From the NCBI GenBank assembly GCA_034436375.1, contig DAOTVS010000193.1, positions 1 through 11,664 on the forward strand: 11,664 nt of DNA. The letters run 5' to 3'. The DNA is from DAOTVS01 sp034436375. GTDB taxonomy: Bacteria; Chloroflexota; Anaerolineae; SpSt-313. The notes under the pieces were generated by a model. It was not told where the DNA came from and searched no databases. It saw only the letters and a program-made list of their open reading frames with translations. Both the position numbers and the translations under genes were made by a program. Shown here piece by piece: positions 1 to 6,234 of the stretch (position 1 is the first letter of the stretch; each line of letters opens with the position of its first letter).

Positions 1-32
1 TGGCGCTGCCGCCCTGCGGGGCGGCAGCGCCA
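1..32. repeat. Perfect GC-rich hairpin at window start
   Basis: Bases 1-14 (TGGCGCTGCCGCCC) and 19-32 (GGGCGGCAGCGCCA) are exact reverse complements around a TGCG loop. The 14-bp stem is very stable. No T-tract follows on the plus strand (CGGTATCACA), so it is not a canonical intrinsic terminator, although it could end transcription of a gene lying to the left or be a copy of a dispersed palindrome. The structure may continue beyond the left edge of the window. Confidence 0.7.
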
Positions 33-79
33 CGGTATCACACACCAAACTCCTATCCAGTAATGAGGCCGGCCAGCGG

Positions 80-161
80 CGAAGCACGCCACCGGGCAGC
101 TCTCCTTGCCGGCGGCAGGGCGAAGCACGCCACCGGGCAGCTCTCCTTGCCGGCGGCAGGG
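80..161. repeat. Two exact tandem copies of a 41-bp unit
   Basis: Bases 80-120 and 121-161 are identical and abut, so this is a clean tandem duplication. Each unit contains the small palindrome TGCCG-G-CGGCA. A degenerate echo of the unit start (GCGAAGCA) follows at about 169-176. The exact identity suggests a recent slippage or unequal-recombination event in non-coding DNA. The reading frame open through this region upstream of the beta-galactosidase is not expected to be translated, because the predicted promoter lies downstream. Confidence 0.85.
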
Positions 162-227
162 CGATGCGCGAAGCAGCGAACCCTGCGCCCTTCTTTTCGC
201 GCCGTTCCGTGACTTGCGTGCCCCACA

Positions 228-256
228 TTGCCACCTTTCCCCATCTCCTGTACAAT
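228..256 (+). promoter_or_regulatory. Predicted sigma70-type promoter of the GH42 gene
   Basis: A -35 box TTGCCA (228-233, five of six consensus bases) and a -10 box TACAAT (251-256, five of six) are separated by exactly 17 bp. Transcription would start near 263. That leaves a leader of about 27 nt carrying the strong ribosome binding site AGGAGGT at 278-284, five bases before the ATG at 290. The promoter position argues against any start upstream of 263. This is a consensus match only. Confidence 0.6.
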
Positions 257-289
257 CAAGCAAATCATCCCCCACACAGGAGGTCCACC

Positions 290-2305
290 ATGAACCGCAC
301 ACCGGGCGCGCCGTGGCTGGGCGCCGCGTACTACCCCGAGGACTGGCCGGAAGAGCTGATGGCGGAAGACATCCGCCTGATGCGCGAGGCGGGCATGAAC
401 GTGATGCGCGTGGGTGAATTCGCCTGGAGCCGCATGGAGCCGCGCGAGGGCGAGTATGACTTGGCCTGGCTGCACCGCGTGGTAGAGCGCCTGCACGAGG
501 CAGGCATCGCCACCATCCTCTGCACCCCCTCGGCCACCCCACCCGCCTGGTTCACCTCCAGCCATCCCGACGCTCTCATGTTGCGCGCCGATGGCCGGCG
601 CGCTCAGCACGGCGCCCGCCGGCACTGCTGCTCGAACAACCCGGAATACCGGGCGGCGACAGCGCGCATCGTGCGGCAGCTGGCGCGCGAGTTCGCCGGC
701 AAGCCAGGGGTCATCGGCTGGCAGCTTGACAATGAGATCTACCCCTGGGACCGTGGCTGCTGCTGCCCCGAGTGCGTGCGCAGATTCCAGGCCTATCTGC
801 GCGAGCGCTATGGCAGCGTGGAGGCGCTGAACCGGGCCTGGTGCCTGACCCTCTGGAGCCAGGAGTACCAGAGCTTTGACCAGGTGCCACCGCCCATGGA
901 GCATACCTTTCACCATCCCTCACTCGTGGAGGCGTACCTGCGCTTCCAGTCTGACTCGCACGCCGAGTTCCTGGAGATGCAGGCGGACCTGCTCCGCGCG
1001 GGGGGCGTGGATGCGCCCATCGGCACCGACATGATGCCCTTTGGCGGGCAGAATTACGTGCGCACCAACCACAAGCTCGACGTGGTGCAGTTCAACCACT
1101 ATAACGACGAGGGCAACCTGTGGCAGGCGGCGTTCTGGATGGATTTCCTGCGCCCCCTCAAGCCGGCGCCCTTTTGGAACACTGAAACCTCCACCTGCTG
1201 GAATGGGGGCACGACGGCGGCCGGCTACCGTGAGCGGGGCTTTTGTCGGGCCAACTCATGGCTGCCCATCGCCCTGGGCGGCGAGATGAACTGCTACTGG
1301 CTCTGGCGGGCCCACTGGGCGGGGCAGGAGCTGATGCATGGCTCAGTGATCTCTTCTTGCGGGCGGCCGCTGCACATCTTTGACGAGGTGCAGGAGGTGG
1401 CGAATGGGTTCGAACGGGCGCGCGAGTTCCTGACGGGCAGCCCCTGCACCCCCTCTGGCCTGGCGCTGCACTTTTCCGGTGAGGCCTGGAACACCTTCCT
1501 GGCCCAGCCCATGACGCCCAAGCTGGCCCCTTCGGGGGCGCGCCGCGACTATCCCTATCTGCACACGCTGCTCGAGGGCGCCTACCGCCCGCTGCTGGAG
1601 GCGCAGTTCCGGCCCGACGTGATCGACCCCGCCGCGGACCTGGCGCCCTACCGGCTGGTCTACTCGCCGCTCCTGCCCTGCATCGAGGAGGGCAACCTGG
1701 CGGCGCGCCTGACCCCGTGGCTCGAGCAGGGCGGCATCTGGATCGCCGGGCCCCTCACCGATGTGCGCAACCCCGATGGGGCCAAGTATGTGCACGCGCC
1801 GTTCGGCCGCCTGGAGGAGCTGGCGGGTGTGCACTGCCCCTATCAGGTGCCCGGCCATCCGCGCGATTTCACCGTGCACTGGTGGGATGGTTCCACGAGC
1901 GCCGGCGGCTACTGGTACGACGGGTTCGAGTGCGGCCAGGGCACGGAAAGCCTCGGTGAGTACACCGAGGGCCCGCTGGCCGGGCTCGCCGCAGCAGCGT
2001 GGCGGCGGGTGGGCCGGGGCGGCGTCATCGTGCTGGGCACGCAGCCCGGCCCGGCGACGCTGGTGCAGTTGATCCGTTGGGCCGGCGGCAAAGTGAATGT
2101 GGGGCCGGTAGCCGAGGCCAGCGAAAACCTGCTCGTCGTGCCGCGCGCGGGCCAGGCCGGCGAGGGGCTGGTGTGCGTGGAGCTGCACAACCGCCCCGCC
2201 CGGCTGCAGCTGCCACAGCCGATGACCGACCTGCTGAGCGGCGAGCGTGTGGAGGGCGAGGTGGCCATTGAGCCCTTTGGCGTGCGGGTGCTGCGCGGCA
2301 TCTGA
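290..2305 (+). CDS. Beta-galactosidase, glycoside hydrolase family 42
   Basis: A predicted cytoplasmic enzyme of 671 residues that hydrolyses terminal beta-galactosides with retention of configuration. The N-terminal TIM barrel (about 8-385) opens with the family-typical AAYYPEDWP. The acid/base Glu149 lies in WQLDNEI and the nucleophile is very probably Glu299 in FWNTETS. Cysteines in CCCPEC (157, 159, 162, spaced CxCxxC) together with Cys113 or Cys114 match the zinc cluster of Thermus-type GH42 enzymes. A trimerisation-type middle domain (about 395-610) and a small C-terminal beta domain ending DLLSGERVEG follow, so the gene is full length. ATG 290 is chosen for its perfect Shine-Dalgarno and upstream promoter, although the frame is open back to 164. 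There is no signal peptide. No transporter or regulator adjoins it, so the natural galactoside is unknown. Confidence 0.93.
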   Translation: MNRTPGAPWLGAAYYPEDWPEELMAEDIRLMREAGMNVMRVGEFAWSRMEPREGEYDLAWLHRVVERLHEAGIATILCTPSATPPAWFTSSHPDALMLRADGRRAQHGARRHCCSNNPEYRAATARIVRQLAREFAGKPGVIGWQLDNEIYPWDRGCCCPECVRRFQAYLRERYGSVEALNRAWCLTLWSQEYQSFDQVPPPMEHTFHHPSLVEAYLRFQSDSHAEFLEMQADLLRAGGVDAPIGTDMMPFGGQNYVRTNHKLDVVQFNHYNDEGNLWQAAFWMDFLRPLKPAPFWNTETSTCWNGGTTAAGYRERGFCRANSWLPIALGGEMNCYWLWRAHWAGQELMHGSVISSCGRPLHIFDEVQEVANGFERAREFLTGSPCTPSGLALHFSGEAWNTFLAQPMTPKLAPSGARRDYPYLHTLLEGAYRPLLEAQFRPDVIDPAADLAPYRLVYSPLLPCIEEGNLAARLTPWLEQGGIWIAGPLTDVRNPDGAKYVHAPFGRLEELAGVHCPYQVPGHPRDFTVHWWDGSTSAGGYWYDGFECGQGTESLGEYTEGPLAGLAAAAWRRVGRGGVIVLGTQPGPATLVQLIRWAGGKVNVGPVAEASENLLVVPRAGQAGEGLVCVELHNRPARLQLPQPMTDLLSGERVEGEVAIEPFGVRVLRGI

Positions 2306-2362
2306 TTGGGATTGTGCTGACGACGCAGGCAGCAGCCTGCCGCGCCCCTGGTAACCTCCTGT

Positions 2363-2418
2363 AGGTTGCAGGGCGGATGGCGGCGGCAACGCAGGTGCCG
2401 CCATCCGCCCCACAACCT
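2363..2418. repeat. Long imperfect palindrome between genes
   Basis: Arms 2363-2384 and 2397-2418 pair over 22 positions with only two adjacent mismatches (2369-2370 against 2411-2412), around a 12-nt loop. The inner 14 bp (GGGCGGATGGCGGC) pair perfectly. It stands 58 nt after the GH42 stop. It could act as a terminator or mRNA-stabilising hairpin, although no T-run follows, or be a copy of a dispersed palindromic repeat. Confidence 0.75.
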
Positions 2419-2429
2419 CAAAGCCTCAT

Positions 2430-2461
2430 GGCCGGGCGGTTGCAGCGCTGATAGCCCGGCC
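2430..2461. repeat. Small hairpin upstream of the M20 gene
   Basis: GGCCGGGC (2430-2437) and GCCCGGCC (2454-2461) are exact reverse complements around a 16-nt loop. The structure ends 33 nt before the ATG at 2495, so it lies in the probable leader or just upstream of it. I could not find a convincing promoter for the M20 gene in this gap. A regulatory role is speculative, since short GC stems are common in DNA of this composition. Confidence 0.4.
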
Positions 2462-2494
2462 GGGAAATCTGGAGAACGAAGGGAAGGGAAAGCC

Positions 2495-3931
2495 ATGCCG
2501 GCACAGGAAAAGAGAATTGCTCTCGATTGGGTGGACGAGCACCGCGAGCTGCTGGCCGCCCGACACCAGGAGATTTGGGCCCTGGCGGAGGTGGGCCTGC
2601 AGGAGCACCGGACGGGCAAGCTCCTGGCCGATACCCTACAGGAGCACGGCTTTAGCGTCGAGCGGGGCGTGGCGGGCATGCCGTCGGCCTTTGTGGCCAC
2701 CTACGGCTCGGGCCGGCCGGTGATCGGCATGATGGCCGAACTGGACGCCCTGCCCGGCCTCTCGCAAAAGGCGGTGCCCTGGCGCGAGCCGATCCGGGAG
2801 GGCGGCGCCGGGCATGGCTGCGGCCACAACGCCTATGCCACAGCGGCCCTGGGCGGCGCGCTCGCTGCCAAGGAGGCCATGGAGAGGCTCGGCCTGCCCG
2901 GCACCATCAAGTGCTTCGGCTGCCCGGCAGAGGAGACGCTCATCGGTAAGGTGTTCATGGTCCGCGACGGCCTCTTTGCCGGCGTCGACGCCTGCCTGGG
3001 CCATCACCCCAGCGCGGCCAACGGCGTTTCGCTGGGCAGCGGCAACGCCGTCAACTCGTTCAAGCTCGAGTTCTTCGGCAAGGCCAGCCACGCCGGCGGC
3101 TCGCCCGAGCAGGGGATCAGCGCCCTCGACGCGGTGGAGCTGACGAATATCGGCCTCAACTACCTGCGCGAGCACGTCGTGCAGGAAGCGCGCATGCACT
3201 ATGTGATCGAGGAGGGTGGGCACGAGCCCAATGTCGTCCCCGCCTATGCGCGTAGCTGGTACTATGTGCGCGCACCCCAGCGCAGCCTGGTGGAGCAATA
3301 CTACGCCCGGCTGCTCCAGATCGCCGACGGCGCGGACCTCATGGCCGGGACGACGCACCACGTACGTTTTCTCTCCGGGGTGCACGACGGCCTGCCCAAC
3401 CGCCCCCTGGCCGAGCTGGTCGTGGCCAACATGCGCGAGATCGGCGCGCCCACCTACACCGAGGAGGAGCTGGCCTTTGCCAGAGAGCTGGGCAAGAGCA
3501 TCTCGCCGGCTGAGAAGCGCGCCTCTCTGAGCAAGAGCCTGCTGCCGGGCGCACTGGAGTTGATGGATGTCGACCTCAATACCCGCATCTATGACCCCTA
3601 CGGCGATGGCGTCACGGGGCTGGGCGGCTCTAGCGATGTGGCGGATGTGGCCTGGAACACCCCCACGGTCGAGTTCGGCACGGCCCTCTTTGTCGTGGGC
3701 GCGCCGGGGCATTCGTGGCAGCACACGGCGATCTGTGGTACAAGCATCGGTGAGAAATCCTCGCTCTTTGCCGCCAAGGTCATGGCCGCCACGGTGATCG
3801 ACCTCCTGACCCGGCCCGATCTGCTGGAGAAAGCCCGGGAGGACTGGCGCCGGCGCATGCAGGGGAAGGAGTACAAGTCGCCACTCCCGCCGGACCTGAA
3901 GCCGCCGCTGGATCAACTGCCGGCAGAGTAG
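2495..3931 (+). CDS. M20D-family amidohydrolase, AbgB-like
   Basis: A 478-residue zinc-dependent amidohydrolase close in length and motif pattern to AbgB, one subunit of p-aminobenzoyl-glutamate hydrolase, which cleaves the folate breakdown product to p-aminobenzoate and glutamate. The catalytic domain carries GHGCGHN (Cys109, His111), CPAEET (Glu146/Glu147), LGHHPS (His170/His171) and a late metal ligand in APGHSWQH (His406). The lid/dimerisation domain sits at about 185-300 and begins with the usual FFGKASHAG. ATG 2495 gives the family length and has purine-rich GGGAAGGGAAAG before it; the frame is open upstream through a palindrome but without a better start. There is no signal peptide. 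No AbgA partner or AbgT transporter lies in the window, so the substrate could be another N-acyl amino acid or indole/benzoyl amide. Family is sure, substrate is not. Confidence 0.85.
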   Translation: MPAQEKRIALDWVDEHRELLAARHQEIWALAEVGLQEHRTGKLLADTLQEHGFSVERGVAGMPSAFVATYGSGRPVIGMMAELDALPGLSQKAVPWREPIREGGAGHGCGHNAYATAALGGALAAKEAMERLGLPGTIKCFGCPAEETLIGKVFMVRDGLFAGVDACLGHHPSAANGVSLGSGNAVNSFKLEFFGKASHAGGSPEQGISALDAVELTNIGLNYLREHVVQEARMHYVIEEGGHEPNVVPAYARSWYYVRAPQRSLVEQYYARLLQIADGADLMAGTTHHVRFLSGVHDGLPNRPLAELVVANMREIGAPTYTEEELAFARELGKSISPAEKRASLSKSLLPGALELMDVDLNTRIYDPYGDGVTGLGGSSDVADVAWNTPTVEFGTALFVVGAPGHSWQHTAICGTSIGEKSSLFAAKVMAATVIDLLTRPDLLEKAREDWRRRMQGKEYKSPLPPDLKPPLDQLPAE

Positions 3932-4003
3932 CCGGCCCTGCAGAGTACCCGCTTCCACAGGACGCTGCCTGGAGCAAGCCCCTCACTCGTCGTAGAGATC
4001 CCC

Positions 4004-4312
4004 GAGGCAGATGCCCATCTGGCCGGAGAAACGGCCACCGGTCGCTTTAGCGGGGCTTTGCTGGTGGCGCGGGATGGACACACCCTGCTCAAGAAGGGCT
4101 ACGGCCTGGCCGATCGGGAGAGCGGGCTCCCCAACACGCCGCAGACGCGTTTTCGCATCGGGTCGCTCACCCAATGCGATCATGGCTGGTTCATCCGCGA
4201 CGTCTCCGGCGGGCAGCGCATCACTCACACCGGCCTGCTCTACGGCTATTCCGCCATCATCGCCCGCTTTCCGGCCGAGGCAGAATTTGACTGCCGGGAA
4301 TTGTGCGATTAG
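4004..4312 (+). pseudogene. Remnant of a serine hydrolase (beta-lactamase/class C fold)
   Basis: One frame gives recognisable ends of a beta-lactamase-related serine hydrolase. The front half reads LAGETATGRFSGALLVARDG, then KGYGLADRESGLPNTP and RFRIGSLT. It jumps at about 4172-4180 straight to the family's end, GWFIRDVSGGQRITHTG and YGYSAIIARFP, stopping at TAG 4310-4312. In intact relatives the serine motif reads GS-x-T-K followed by roughly 200 residues, including the YxN motif. Here Lys is replaced by Gln and the whole centre is missing, while the HTG motif survives. There is no ATG start or ribosome site; the frame runs open from the end of the M20 gene. Loss of the catalytic lysine and the core fold makes activity impossible. 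It is a decaying gene left by an in-frame internal deletion. An assembly deletion is the alternative. Confidence 0.8.
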
Positions 4313-4315
4313 GAT
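4287..4315 (+). promoter_or_regulatory. Predicted promoter of the MBL/phosphodiesterase pair
   Basis: A -35 box TTGACT (4287-4292) and a -10 box TAGGAT (4310-4315) are 17 bp apart. Transcription would start near 4322, giving a leader of about 20 nt that includes GGAAGGG before the GTG start. The -35 box lies inside the last codons of the serine hydrolase remnant and the -10 overlaps its stop codon. The -10 matches only four of six consensus bases. Confidence 0.45.
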
Positions 4316-4341
4316 ACTGTACGGTAGAAAGGAAGGGTCAG

Positions 4342-5190
4342 GTGATCATCACATTCCTGGGCACTGCCGCCGCCAATGCCTTCCCGGAGGCTTTTTGCCG
4401 CTGCCGCAACTGCGAGCAGGCGCGGGCGCTGGGCGGCCCCAGCCTGCGCAAGCGCTCCGCGGCCCTGATCAACGACGATCTGCTGGTCGACCTGGGCCCC
4501 GACATCATGACCGCCGCCGCGATGCACGGCCGCCCCCTGACGCAGGTGCGCTACTGCCTGCAGACGCACGCCCATGCGGACCACATGGACCCCTCGCACC
4601 TGCTCTCGCGCAGCCCGGGCTATGGTGTGGTCGGTGCGCCCCGGCTGCACCTTTACGCCTCCGCCGCTACCCTGCGGCAGGCCGCGCAGCTTCTCGCACG
4701 GGATTGCGCCCCCGGCAGCCTCTTCGATCCCGAGGCCGGTGAGCGGCTGAACCTGGAGATCCATCCGGTCGAGGCGCTGCAGTCCTTCACCGCCGGCCCC
4801 TACCGGGTGACGGCCTTCCCGGCGAACCATGACCCCGCGGTAGAGCCGCTGCTCTATGCCGTCGAGGCCGGCGGGCGCAGCATCTTTTACGGCGCCGATA
4901 CGGCCGCGCTGCCCGAGGAGACCTGGCGGGCCTTTCACGAGCGCCGGCTGCGCTTTGATGTGGTGATCCTCGACCACACCTATGGACCAGAGCAGCCGGG
5001 CGGCGATCATTTGAGCGCGCACCAGGTCATTGCGCACATCGCGCGCCTGCGCGAGGAGGGCCTGCTGGCCGAGAACGCCCGCGCCCTGGCCACGCACATC
5101 GCCCATGAGGGCAACCCCGCCCACCCGGAGCTGGCGGCCTGGGCCGCGCACCACGGCTACGAGATCGCCTATGATGGGTTGACGGTGTGA
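4342..5190 (+). CDS. PhnP-like metallo-beta-lactamase-fold phosphodiesterase
   Basis: A 282-residue MBL-fold hydrolase, probably a cytoplasmic phosphodiesterase. The two-metal site is complete: THAHADH (His76, His78, Asp80, His81), His163 in PANHDP, Asp186 in FYGADT and His252 in ATHIAH. A CRCRNC segment (Cys19, Cys21, Cys24) and His223 in GGDHLS match the extra zinc site that characterises PhnP, the cyclic ribose phosphate phosphodiesterase of C-P lyase clusters. No other phn gene lies here, so a different phosphodiester or cyclic phosphate is likely. The GTG start is chosen because GAAAGGAAGGG lies just upstream and the protein then begins at the first beta strand (IITFLGTAAAN); the frame is open back to 4303. 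It is followed after 25 nt by another phosphodiesterase gene. PqqB-type or other MBL roles are less likely because of the cysteine motif. Confidence 0.82.
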   Translation: MIITFLGTAAANAFPEAFCRCRNCEQARALGGPSLRKRSAALINDDLLVDLGPDIMTAAAMHGRPLTQVRYCLQTHAHADHMDPSHLLSRSPGYGVVGAPRLHLYASAATLRQAAQLLARDCAPGSLFDPEAGERLNLEIHPVEALQSFTAGPYRVTAFPANHDPAVEPLLYAVEAGGRSIFYGADTAALPEETWRAFHERRLRFDVVILDHTYGPEQPGGDHLSAHQVIAHIARLREEGLLAENARALATHIAHEGNPAHPELAAWAAHHGYEIAYDGLTV

Positions 5191-5215
5191 AACATCAGCA
5201 AAGGAGAAGATACCC

Positions 5216-5995
5216 ATGCCCGTCGTTCTCGTCAGCATCGACGGCCTGCGCCCCGACGCCCTGGCCGTCACCCACTGCCCCAGCCTGGAGTCGCTGCGCC
5301 GCCGGGGCTCATGGACCCTGGCCGCGACCTCGGTGATGCCCTCCATCACCCTGCCGGTGCACGTCTCCATGTTCCACGCTGTGCCGCCCACGCGCCACGG
5401 CATTACCACCAACGACTATCAGCCCATGGCCCGCCCGCTGCCGGGCCTGGCAGAGGTGGCCAAGGCCGCCGGGCTGAGCGGCGCCTTTTTCTACAACTGG
5501 GAGCCAATCCGCGACCTCAGCCGGCCAAATACCCTCGAGTTCTCGTACTTTTGTCACAATGAGTGGACCCCCGATGGCGATCAGGTCCTCGCCGATGAGG
5601 CCGTCCGCTATCTGGCGGGCCATCAACCGGACCTGCTCTTCGTTTACATGGGCACCCTCGACGCCTGGGGCCATGACCACGGCTTTATGTCTGATACGTA
5701 CCTGCGCCACCTCGAGCGTGTGGACGCCGCCCTGGGCACCCTGCTGGCCGCCCTGCCCGCCGGGGCGACCGTGCTCGTCACCAGCGACCACGGCGGGCAT
5801 GGCCGCGCTCACGGCACCGATATGCCCGAGGATATGACCATCCCCTGGCTCATTGCCGGGCCAGGCATCCGCGCCGCGCACCACATCGAGGCCTCTGTGA
5901 GCATCCTCGACACGGCGCCCACCCTCGCACGGTCGCTGGGGCTCACGCCCGACCGGCAGTGGGAGGGGCGCTGCCCGGAGGAGATCTGGGCCTGA
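5216..5995 (+). CDS. Alkaline-phosphatase-superfamily phosphodiesterase (NPP type)
   Basis: A 259-residue enzyme of the type I phosphodiesterase/nucleotide pyrophosphatase group, which hydrolyses phosphodiesters or phosphomonoesters through a covalent threonine. Visible active-site residues are Asp9 in VSIDGLRPD, the nucleophile Thr45 in MPSITLPVH, Asn66 in HGITTN (the NPP phosphate-binding Asn), Asp149 and His153 in DAWGHDHG, Asp191 and His192 in TSDHGGHG, and His199 before GTDMPEDMT. It is compact compared with eukaryotic NPPs, with no large insert domain and no signal peptide or membrane segment, so cytoplasmic. AAGGAGA at 5201-5207 sets the ATG. The 25-nt gap to the MBL gene implies one transcript; the two may act in sequence on the same phosphoester, which is inference. 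The substrate is not predictable from sequence. Confidence 0.85.
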   Translation: MPVVLVSIDGLRPDALAVTHCPSLESLRRRGSWTLAATSVMPSITLPVHVSMFHAVPPTRHGITTNDYQPMARPLPGLAEVAKAAGLSGAFFYNWEPIRDLSRPNTLEFSYFCHNEWTPDGDQVLADEAVRYLAGHQPDLLFVYMGTLDAWGHDHGFMSDTYLRHLERVDAALGTLLAALPAGATVLVTSDHGGHGRAHGTDMPEDMTIPWLIAGPGIRAAHHIEASVSILDTAPTLARSLGLTPDRQWEGRCPEEIWA

Positions 5996-6033
5996 GCACA
6001 CTCTCTGGCTGGGCCGAAGACGGCCTGGGCGCC

Positions 6034-6052
6034 CACGGCCGCATTGGCCGTG
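6034..6052. terminator. Possible terminator hairpin after the phosphodiesterase
   Basis: CACGGCC (6034-6040) and GGCCGTG (6046-6052) form a perfect 7-bp stem with a GCATT loop, 38 nt after the phosphodiesterase stop. The following bases (ATATTGGGAA) are only mildly AT-rich, not a T-tract. The surrounding GC-rich sequence offers competing pairings, for example the palindrome TGGGCGCCCA at 6026-6035. Confidence 0.35.
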
Positions 6053-6111
6053 ATATTGGGAAAGCTCTGCCGACAAGACCATGGATGTAGATGCCGCGTC
6101 CACCGGGCCAC

Positions 6112-6140
6112 TTGACTCCCCTGTACAGTTGTGGTAACAT
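6112..6140 (+). promoter_or_regulatory. Predicted promoter of the infC-rpmI-rplT operon
   Basis: A -35 box TTGACT (6112-6117) and a -10 box TAACAT (6135-6140) are spaced by exactly 17 bp. Transcription would begin near 6147, giving an infC leader of about 88 nt. It is one of the best consensus matches in the window, as expected for a highly expressed translation operon. Confidence 0.65.
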
Positions 6141-6158
6141 ACTGGCGGACAGGTATCT

Positions 6159-6185
6159 AGCGCCTCGGCATCACAGCCGGGCGCT
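6159..6185 (+). promoter_or_regulatory. Leader hairpin upstream of infC
   Basis: AGCGCC (6159-6164) and CGGC (6166-6169) pair with GCCG (6176-6179) and GGCGCT (6180-6185). This makes a 10-bp stem with a single bulged T (6165) and a six-base loop. It lies in the predicted leader, about 50 nt before the infC start. Operons of this type are feedback-controlled by IF3 or L20 through leader structures in other bacteria. Whether this hairpin does so is inference. Confidence 0.5.
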
Positions 6186-6234
6186 GCTTATGTCCTACTC
6201 CTTTACTTGCCCAAATTGCCAGCGAGGTGGAAAG

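Noticed and set aside
164..289. N-terminal extension of the GH42 protein
   Set aside because: It lacks homology, runs across the predicted promoter, and the ATG at 290 has a perfect ribosome site.
53..916. Minus-strand frame of 287 codons over the GH42 5' end
   Set aside because: Low-complexity Ala/Gly/Arg/His-rich translation overlapping a well-supported gene and the tandem repeat; no homology recognised.
1343..3958. Long minus-strand open frames opposite the GH42 and M20 genes (up to about 440 codons)
   Set aside because: They mirror real genes in GC-rich DNA, show no recognisable domains and have no ribosome sites; the plus-strand genes explain these regions fully.
4309..5412. Minus-strand frame of 367 codons opposite the MBL gene
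   Set aside because: Antisense shadow of a gene with complete metal-binding motifs; no family features of its own.
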